28,470 nucleotides of DNA from Sphingomonas sp. (GTDB taxonomy: Bacteria; Pseudomonadota; Alphaproteobacteria; Sphingomonadales; Sphingomonadaceae), in NCBI GenBank assembly GCA_013822915.1, contig PNLG01000193.1, forward strand, positions 1-28,470, read 5' to 3'. This document shows, piece by piece, positions 22,919-28,470 of this stretch (the first letter of the stretch is position 1; every line of letters begins with the position of its first letter). Both the position numbers and the translations under genes were made by a program. The notes below the pieces were generated by a model. The model did no database searches and had not been told where the DNA came from. It saw only the letters and a program-made list of their open reading frames with translations.

Positions 22919-24075
22919 CCCGCCCCGATCACTTCGCGGCCAATCAGCATCCGGCGGATTTCGTTGGTGCCAGCGCCAATGTCGAGCAGCTTGGCATCGC
23001 GCCAGTAACGCTCCACCGGCCACTCGCGCGTATAGCCCGCGCCGCCCAGCGCCTGAATCGCCTCGCCCGCCACTTTCACCGCACTTTCACTGGCGAGCAG
23101 GATCGCGCCCGCCGCATCGAACCGCGTGGTCTGCCCCGTGTCGCACGCGCGCGCGACCGCATAGACATAGGCGCGCGCCGAATTGAGCGCGACATACATG
23201 TCGGCGACCTTGGCCTGCATCAGTTGGAACTGGCCGATCGCCTGGCCGAATTGCTTGCGTTCGCGCACATAGGGTAGCACCACGTCGAGGCACGCCTGCA
23301 TGATGCCGAGTTGTAGCCCCGCGAGCACCACGCGCTCATAATCCAGCCCCGACATCAACACCCCGACACCGCCGTGCAGCGGCCCCATGATGTTTTCCTC
23401 CGGCACTTCGCAATCGGTAAAGACGAGTTCGGCGGTCGGCGACCCGCGCATCCCGACCTTGTCGATCTTCTGACCGATTGCAAAACCGGGCATGTCGCGC
23501 TCGATCAGAAACGCCGAAATCCCGCGCGACCCGGCCTCTGGCGCGGTTTTGGCATAGACGACCAGCGTGTCGGCATAGGGCGCGTTAGTGATCCAGAATT
23601 TGGTGCCGTTCAGCACATAGCCGCCCTGAACCGCGTCGGCCTTCAGCTTCATCGACACGACATCGGACCCGGCCCCTGCCTCCGACATGGCGAGGCTGCC
23701 GACATGCGCGCCCGACACCAGCCGGGGCAGGTATTTCGCTTTTTGCTCGGCATTGCCCCAGCGGCGGATCTGATTGACGCACAGGTTGGAATGCGCGCCG
23801 TAAGACAGCCCGATCGACGCCGAGGCCCGACTGACTTCCTCAACCGCCACGACATGCTCAAGATAGCCAAGGCCAAGCCCGCCAAACTCCTCCTCCACCG
23901 TGATCCCGTGCAGGCCCAGCGCACCCATGGCGGGCCAGAGTTCATCGCGCGGGAACCAGTCCTCGGCATCAACCCGCTGGGCAAGCGGCGCGATTCGGTC
24001 AGCGGCAAAGCGCTGCGTCGTATCGCGGATCATGTCGGCGGTCTCGCCAAGCGCGAAATCAAGGGCGGGGTTCAT
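22915..24075 (-). CDS. ivd: Isovaleryl-CoA dehydrogenase
   Basis: 386-residue acyl-CoA dehydrogenase. The ATG at 24075 has AGGAGA six bases upstream and is preferred to an earlier in-frame start. FAD/substrate blocks are AMSEAGAGSDVVSMKLKA and FWITNAPYADTLVVYAKT, with RKQFGQAIGQFQLMQAKVADM, ALGGAGYTREWPVERYWRDAK and IGAGTNEIRRMLIGRE at the C-terminal end. The catalytic base is Glu247 in SGLDYERVVLAGLQLGIMQ, on helix G as in isovaleryl-CoA dehydrogenase; most other family members carry it about 120 residues later. With mccA and mccB it gives the first two steps after isovaleryl-CoA in leucine degradation. Confidence 0.93.
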   Translation of the reverse strand: MNPALDFALGETADMIRDTTQRFAADRIAPLAQRVDAEDWFPRDELWPAMGALGLHGITVEEEFGGLGLGYLEHVVAVEEVSRASASIGLSYGAHSNLCVNQIRRWGNAEQKAKYLPRLVSGAHVGSLAMSEAGAGSDVVSMKLKADAVQGGYVLNGTKFWITNAPYADTLVVYAKTAPEAGSRGISAFLIERDMPGFAIGQKIDKVGMRGSPTAELVFTDCEVPEENIMGPLHGGVGVLMSGLDYERVVLAGLQLGIMQACLDVVLPYVRERKQFGQAIGQFQLMQAKVADMYVALNSARAYVYAVARACDTGQTTRFDAAGAILLASESAVKVAGEAIQALGGAGYTREWPVERYWRDAKLLDIGAGTNEIRRMLIGREVIGAG

Positions 24076-24096
24076 GCACGTCTCCTGCACCATGTC

Positions 24097-24168
24097 GGCC
24101 GGGCTTGTCGCCGGACGGGTTTATTCTCTACGCTTTGGACAATGCGCGGCGCTTCGACAAGCCGGGCC
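24097..24168. repeat. Imperfect inverted repeat between ivd and the permease gene
   Basis: GGCCGGGCTTGTCG (24097-24110) and CGACAAGCCGGGCC (24155-24168) are reverse complements with one mismatch, 44 bases apart. GCTTCGACAAG plus CCTGAGCA resembles a degraded intergenic palindrome. It occupies most of the 110-bp divergent gap, so it could also affect expression of either gene. Confidence 0.5.
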
Positions 24169-24185
24169 TGAGCAGGGGATGACCA

Positions 24186-25586
24186 GTGAGCAGTATTTTT
24201 TCGACCAAGGTCCCGCTGCACGGTGACGATCGCGCGCCCGAACACCGGCTCGCGCGCACTTTGTCGTGGCCGCATCTGGTGGCGCTGGGCGTGGGCGCGA
24301 TTGTCGGGACGGGGATTCTCACGCTGATCGGCGTTGGCGCGGACCGGGCGGGACCAGCGGTGTTGCTGAGCTTTGTGGTAGCGGGGGCGATCTGTGCATG
24401 CGCCGCGCTCTGCTATGCCGAAATGGCAACGATGATCCCGGCATCGGGCAGCGCCTATACTTATAGCTATGCGGTGTTGGGGGAGGTTTTCGCCTGGGTG
24501 GTGGGGTGGAGCCTGATCCTCGAATACTCGCTGGTGGTGTCGACGGTTGCGGTCGGCTGGTCGGGCTATGCGGTGGGTTTTTTGAACGGGTTGGGGATTG
24601 CAGTGCCAACCGCGCTGGCGCAGGGGCCGGCACTTGGCGGGATCGTCAATCTGCCAGCGGTGGCGATTATCGCGGTGGTCGCCGCGCTGCTGATGCTGGG
24701 GACGCGGGAAAGCGCGCGGATCAACACGTTGCTGGTGGTGCTGAAAATCGCGACGCTCGCGCTGTTCGTGGCGGTCGCGCTGCCGCATTTCGATGCGGCC
24801 AACCTTGCCCCCTTTGCCCCGCATGGTTTCGGGAGCGTGGCGGGCGAGGGTGGCGTGAAATACGGCGTGATGGGGGCCGCCGCGATCATCTTTTTCGCCT
24901 TTTACGGCTTTGACGCGATTTCCACCGCCGCCGAGGAAACGAAAAATCCCGAGCGTGACCTTGCCATCGGGATTATCGGGTCGATGGTCGCATGCACGCT
25001 CATCTATCTGATTGTCGCGGCGGTCGCGGTCGGCGCGCTCCCGGTGGCGCAATTCGGCAAGAGCGCGGAACCGCTCGCGCTCATCCTGCGCGCGATCGGG
25101 CAGGGGAGCGTGGCGACGGTGGTAGCGGCGGCGGCGGCGATTGCGCTGCCGACGGTGCTGCTCGCGTTCCTATATGGGCAGAGCCGGATTTTCCTGGTGA
25201 TGGCGCGCGATGGCTTTTTGCCGCAGAGCCTGGCCAAGGTGTCGGCGCGGGGCACGCCGGTGCGGATCACGCTGCTGACGGCGGCGCTGGTGGCGGTGGT
25301 CGCAGGCGTGATGCCGCTCGACGAAATCGCCAGCCTTGCGAATGCGGGCACGCTGGTCGCGTTTATCGCGGTGGCGGCGTGCGTGTTGCTGCTCAGGCGG
25401 AACGCGCCCGACGCGCGCCGCCCGTTTCGCGTGCCGCTAGCCGGGATCGTCGCGCCGGGGGCGATTTTGGGATGCGCCTATTTGTTCACCAGCTTGGCCG
25501 ACAAGACCCAGTTCTCATTCCTGGTCTGGAATGCGGTCGGGCTGGTGATTTACTTCGTTTATGGCCGGTCGCGCGCCCGGCGGTAA
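24186..25586 (+). CDS. APC-superfamily amino-acid permease (cationic amino-acid transporter type)
   Basis: 466 residues from a GTG at 24186, with AGGGGA upstream. The first transmembrane helix has the unwound-helix motif GVGAIVGTGIL that binds the substrate backbone in APC transporters. It is followed by the CYAEMATMIPASGSAYTYSYAVLGE signature. About 12 hydrophobic segments follow. FAFYGFDAISTAAEETKNPERDLAIGI is the conserved helix 6 and loop of the CAT/YfnA branch. It probably imports amino acids in symport with protons. A link to leucine catabolism next door is tempting but unproven. The last 72 bases overlap antisense with the tail of a small membrane protein gene. Confidence 0.9.
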   Translation: MSSIFSTKVPLHGDDRAPEHRLARTLSWPHLVALGVGAIVGTGILTLIGVGADRAGPAVLLSFVVAGAICACAALCYAEMATMIPASGSAYTYSYAVLGEVFAWVVGWSLILEYSLVVSTVAVGWSGYAVGFLNGLGIAVPTALAQGPALGGIVNLPAVAIIAVVAALLMLGTRESARINTLLVVLKIATLALFVAVALPHFDAANLAPFAPHGFGSVAGEGGVKYGVMGAAAIIFFAFYGFDAISTAAEETKNPERDLAIGIIGSMVACTLIYLIVAAVAVGALPVAQFGKSAEPLALILRAIGQGSVATVVAAAAAIALPTVLLAFLYGQSRIFLVMARDGFLPQSLAKVSARGTPVRITLLTAALVAVVAGVMPLDEIASLANAGTLVAFIAVAACVLLLRRNAPDARRPFRVPLAGIVAPGAILGCAYLFTSLADKTQFSFLVWNAVGLVIYFVYGRSRARR

Positions 25587-25823
25587 TCTGCGGGCAATGC
25601 GGATGAGCGCAACAAGGCCGATGAGTGCCCAGCATAATTCCAGCACCGTGGCCGGATAGGCGCCGTGCCACCACACATTCACCGCAAGTGCTGCACCGCC
25701 TGCAAAATTCATGGCATGATAGCGGGCCGATGAGCCCGTAACCCTCCCCGCCGACGCCAGCAGATACGCCCCCAGGCACAGCGCCGACCCCAGCCAGCCC
25801 ACCGCCTCTACCGCGAGGGTCAA
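25515..25823 (-). CDS. CBU_0592-like small membrane protein, second tandem copy (TTG start)
   Basis: 102 residues from a TTG at 25823 that overlaps the stop of the upstream paralog (TTGA). The start is set by homology: (M)TLAVEAVGWLGSALCLGAYLLASAGR aligns without gaps to MTLLIEIIGWAAALLILASYLLVSAGR of the first copy, and no ATG is available near it. Three hydrophobic segments are seen (residues ~3-22, 36-54, 57-76). Conserved features are W-H-G-A, the M-N pair and the SAGR loop. A ~20-residue extra tail extends into the 3' end of the permease gene on the other strand. Function unknown. Confidence 0.78.
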   Translation of the reverse strand: MTLAVEAVGWLGSALCLGAYLLASAGRVTGSSARYHAMNFAGGAALAVNVWWHGAYPATVLELCWALIGLVALIRIARRLPPGARPAINEVNHQPDRIPDQE

Positions 25824-26071
25824 GCCGGGGGACGCCCGCGCGCCAGCGAGATCAGCGTGACCAGCCCGATCGCCATCCACGCAATGTTGAGCACCGCGGA
25901 CGGCAGCGCACCGTGCCACCCGCTGTTCAGGATGAAACCCGCCGCGCCGATAACGTTCATCCACTGAAACACCGGCGACTGCCCCGACAACCGCCCCGCC
26001 GATACCAGCAAATAGGAGGCGAGGATGAGCAGGGCGGCAGCCCAGCCGATAATCTCGATCAGCAGCGTCAT
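25820..26071 (-). CDS. CBU_0592-like small membrane protein, first tandem copy
   Basis: 83 residues from the ATG at 26071, which overlaps the GFA gene stop (ATGA). It is a three-helix membrane protein: LLIEIIGWAAALLILASYLLV, VFQWMNVIGAAGFILNSGWHGA and AVLNIAWMAIGLVTLISLA. The QWMNVIGAAGFILNSGWHGALPSA stretch is typical of the uncharacterised CBU_0592 membrane family. It is paralogous to the following gene over its full length. It is translationally linked to aconitase and the GFA gene, but no biochemical role is known. Confidence 0.82.
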   Translation of the reverse strand: MTLLIEIIGWAAALLILASYLLVSAGRLSGQSPVFQWMNVIGAAGFILNSGWHGALPSAVLNIAWMAIGLVTLISLARGRPPA

Positions 26072-26433
26072 TCTCGCACCCACCCGCGACCATCGGGGTA
26101 GCGGATTTCGATGCTGGCGATGTCGGCCGGGTCAAAGAGCCGCATGTTGACGCCCATCTGGCTGTCTGTGCCCGGCGCTATGAGCCGCCAATGGGTGGTG
26201 CAGCCACACGCGTTGCACCAAAACAGCCGCACATGCTGCTCGGCGACGTCGGTGCGGCTGTATGACCGCTCAGGCTCGCCCTCCACCGCAACCGTCGCCG
26301 CGGGGAAATACCCCCAAATTGCACCGTGCTTGAGGCACAATGAGCAGTTACACTCGTTGATATAATCGGGCGCGGTGGGGATCGTCACCCGCACCGCGCC
26401 ACAATGGCATTCCCCGATTAGCGCCTCGCTCAC
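26068..26433 (-). CDS. GFA (glutathione-dependent formaldehyde-activating/CENP-V) family protein
   Basis: 121 residues from a GTG at 26433 overlapping the aconitase stop (GTGA). An upstream in-frame extension would lie inside aconitase and lacks homology. The zinc-binding layout of the Mss4-like GFA fold is complete: ECHCGAVRV (Cys9, Cys11), CNCSLCLKHG (Cys28, Cys30, Cys33) and FWCNACGCTTHW. The family binds zinc and sometimes glutathione. Most members, probably including this one, are not proven formaldehyde enzymes. It overlaps its downstream neighbour by ATGA, so it belongs to the acnA operon. Confidence 0.9.
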   Translation of the reverse strand: MSEALIGECHCGAVRVTIPTAPDYINECNCSLCLKHGAIWGYFPAATVAVEGEPERSYSRTDVAEQHVRLFWCNACGCTTHWRLIAPGTDSQMGVNMRLFDPADIASIEIRYPDGRGWVRE

Positions 26434-28470
26434 GCCGCTGCCAGATTCCTCAGCACATAGTGCAGGATGCCGCCGTTCAGGAAATATTCCAGCTCGTTGA
26501 TCGTATCGATGCGGCACAGCGTCTGGAACGTCGACGTGCTGCCATCGGCGCGGGTTAGCGTCACATCGACCATCTGGCGCGGTTTCAGATCGGCAACGCC
26601 GGTGATGGTGAACGTTTCGCTGCCGTCCAGCGCCAGCGTCTTGCGGTCGGTGCCCGGCGCGAATTGCAGCGGCAATACGCCCATCCCGACCAGGTTGGAG
26701 CGGTGGATGCGCTCAAAGCTCTCTGTAATCACCGCGCGCACGCCGAGCAAATTGGTGCCCTTTGCCGCCCAGTCGCGCGACGAGCCGGTGCCATATTCCT
26801 TGCCCGCCACCACAACCAGCGGGGTGCCATCGGCTTTATACCGCATTGCCGCATCGTAAATCGGCATCACTTCGCCGGTCGGCACATATTTGGTCACGCC
26901 GCCCTCAATACCCGGCGTCATCTCATTCTTGATGCGGATATTGGCGAAAGTGCCGCGCATCATCACATCGTGATGGCCACGCCGCGCACCATATGAGTTG
27001 AAATCGGCCTTTGCGACCTGATGCTCCTGGAGGAAAGTGCCCGCCGGGCTGTCCGCCTTGATGCTGCCTGCCGGGCTGATGTGGTCGGTAGTGATCGAAT
27101 CGGCGAAGATCGACAGTGGGCGCGCGTCGATAATGTCGGTGACGGGGGCGGGCGTCATCGTCATCCCCTCAAAATAGGGGGGATTGGCGATATAGGTCGA
27201 CCCGGCGCGCCATGTGTAGGTGTCTGATCCGGTCACGTCGATTGCCTGCCACTTCGCGTCGCCGGTGAACACGCTTGCGTAGCGCGATTGGAACATGCCG
27301 CGGTCGATATTGGCATCCATGACGCTGCGCACTTCGGCGTTGGTCGGCCAGATGTCCTTCAGGAAAACATCGCTGCCATCGCTTGCCTGACCAATCGGGG
27401 TCGCGACGAAATCCGTCGTGACCGATCCTTTCAGCGCATAGGCAACGACGAGCGGCGGGCTGGCGAGGAAGTTGGCGCGCACATCGGGGCTGACGCGCCC
27501 TTCGAAATTGCGGTTGCCCGAGAGCACCGAGGCGGCAACGATGTCATTTTCGTTGATCGCCTTTGAAATCGGTTCCGCCAACGGCCCCGAATTGCCGATG
27601 CAGGTGGTGCAGCCATAGCCGACCAGGTTGAAACCGATCGCGTCGAGATCGGCGGTCAGCCCCGCCTTGTCGAGATAATCGGTCACCACCTGGCTACCGG
27701 GCGCAAGCGAGGTTTTGACCCATGGCTTGGGCTTCAGCCCCAGCGCATTGGCCTTCCGCGCGACTAGGCCTGCCGCCACCAGCACCGATGGGTTGGAGGT
27801 GTTGGTGCAGCTCGTAATCGCGGCGATCACCACATCGCCATCGCCAATGTCGTGGTCGCGGCTGTCGACCGCGACGCGCTTTGGCTCGGCGTGCTTGTAA
27901 ACGCCCGACAGGTCGGCGTTGAACACGTCATCCACCTGCGTCAGGATCACCTTGTCCTGCGGCCGCTTTGGCCCGGCGAGCGAGGGGACAACCGTGCCCA
28001 TGTCAAGCGCCAGCGTGTCAGTGAACACCGGATCGGGCGCATCGGCGAGCCGCCACATCCCCTGCGCCTTGGCATAAGCTTCCACCAGCGCGATCTGCTC
28101 ATCGCTGCGGCCGGTCAGGCGCATATAAGTGAGCGTCGCATCGTCGATCGGGAAAAAGCCGCAGGTCGCGCCATATTCCGGTGCCATATTGGCAATGGTC
28201 GCACGGTCGGCGAGGCTGAGCGCGTCGAGGCCGGGGCCGTAAAACTCAACAAAGCGGCCAACGACGCCCTTGGCGCGCAGCATCTGGGTGACGGTGAGCA
28301 CCAGGTCGGTCGCGGTAATCCCCTCGGCGAGCGTGCCGGTGAGCTTGAAGCCGACAACTTCGGGGATCAGCATCGAGACCGGCTGGCCGAGCATCGCCGC
28401 CTCCGCCTCAATCCCGCCAACGCCCCAGCCAAGCACGCCCAGCCCGTTTACCATCGTGGTGTGGCTGTCG
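26430..28470 (-). CDS. acnA: Aconitate hydratase A (N-terminus beyond window)
   Basis: About 680 C-terminal residues are present; the frame runs off the right edge at DSHTTMVNGLGVLGWG, so roughly 200 N-terminal residues are missing. Iron-sulfur ligands are visible: ITSCTNTSNPSVL (first cysteine) and GYGCTTCIGNSGPL (the other two). The swivel domain follows, with ADSITTDHISPAGSIK, GARRGHHDVMMRGTFANIRI, GKEYGTGSSRDWAAKG and RIHRSNLVGMGVLPL. It interconverts citrate and isocitrate in the TCA cycle using a [4Fe-4S] cluster. The large size and motif order indicate the AcnA/IRP1 type rather than AcnB. The 3' end overlaps the GFA gene. Confidence 0.96.
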   Translation of the reverse strand, partial: DSHTTMVNGLGVLGWGVGGIEAEAAMLGQPVSMLIPEVVGFKLTGTLAEGITATDLVLTVTQMLRAKGVVGRFVEFYGPGLDALSLADRATIANMAPEYGATCGFFPIDDATLTYMRLTGRSDEQIALVEAYAKAQGMWRLADAPDPVFTDTLALDMGTVVPSLAGPKRPQDKVILTQVDDVFNADLSGVYKHAEPKRVAVDSRDHDIGDGDVVIAAITSCTNTSNPSVLVAAGLVARKANALGLKPKPWVKTSLAPGSQVVTDYLDKAGLTADLDAIGFNLVGYGCTTCIGNSGPLAEPISKAINENDIVAASVLSGNRNFEGRVSPDVRANFLASPPLVVAYALKGSVTTDFVATPIGQASDGSDVFLKDIWPTNAEVRSVMDANIDRGMFQSRYASVFTGDAKWQAIDVTGSDTYTWRAGSTYIANPPYFEGMTMTPAPVTDIIDARPLSIFADSITTDHISPAGSIKADSPAGTFLQEHQVAKADFNSYGARRGHHDVMMRGTFANIRIKNEMTPGIEGGVTKYVPTGEVMPIYDAAMRYKADGTPLVVVAGKEYGTGSSRDWAAKGTNLLGVRAVITESFERIHRSNLVGMGVLPLQFAPGTDRKTLALDGSETFTITGVADLKPRQMVDVTLTRADGSTSTFQTLCRIDTINELEYFLNGGILHYVLRNLAAA

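Noticed and set aside
26068..26433. Dedicated formaldehyde-detoxifying enzyme
   Set aside because: The GFA zinc fold is clear, but most family members lack proven formaldehyde activity and no formaldehyde or glutathione pathway genes are adjacent.

Overview
The window is a densely coded, GC-rich bacterial segment with no tRNA, rRNA, CRISPR array or insertion sequence that I could see. Protein content points to an alphaproteobacterium, most likely a sphingomonad (Sphingomonas/Sphingopyxis-like). The supporting signs are the order Rrf2 regulator-sufB-sufC-short sufD-sufS-DUF59-sufA, a leucine/isovalerate (liu) gene set, and intergenic palindromes of the GTCA-ATGCTGAA-N5-TTCAGCAT-TCCA kind. This assignment is inference from gene content, not from a marker gene.

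Layout. 1-9250: an aspartyl/asparaginyl beta-hydroxylase cut by the left edge (-), a secreted M16 zinc protease (+), then a minus-strand run of secreted redoxin, AMP-forming acyl-CoA ligase, gamma-glutamyltranspeptidase and dihydroorotate dehydrogenase. 9251-9565: an intergenic stretch holding a 156-bp inverted-repeat element and a palindrome beside the regulator start. 9566-15838: a SUF iron-sulfur assembly operon (+) whose junctions are mostly 4-base start/stop overlaps. It contains an unfamiliar low-GC winged-helix-like gene between sufB and sufC, and ends with a chloramphenicol-phosphotransferase-like kinase. 15825-24075: a broken-up leucine-degradation region: MaoC-type hydratase, gluconokinase (opposite strand), mccA, hicBA, NTF2-like protein, GIY-YIG nuclease (opposite strand), VOC protein, mccB, small membrane protein (opposite strand), isovaleryl-CoA dehydrogenase. 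24186-28470: an amino-acid permease (+) and a minus-strand operon of aconitase (cut by the right edge), GFA protein and two tandem paralogous membrane proteins, coupled by overlapping GTGA, ATGA and TTGA junctions.

The most striking signal is at 18724-19320. A HicB-HicA toxin-antitoxin pair sits inside the 5' end of mccA (methylcrotonyl-CoA carboxylase alpha chain). The first ~22 codons of mccA are present twice, 529 bases apart, flanking hicBA. The outer copy survives as a 37-codon remnant whose stop overlaps the hicB start (ATGA). hicB overlaps hicA (TTGA), and hicA ends 12 bases before the intact mccA. The toxin-antitoxin pair therefore appears wired into the translation of a catabolic operon. 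The same mccA gene also carries an internal ~540-bp segment of much lower GC (~53% against ~70%), suggesting a recombinant patch.

Other points worth following are the wHTH-like gene nested in suf, the GIY-YIG gene bracketed by palindromic repeats with compensatory stem changes, and the inverted-repeat element upstream of the suf regulator.
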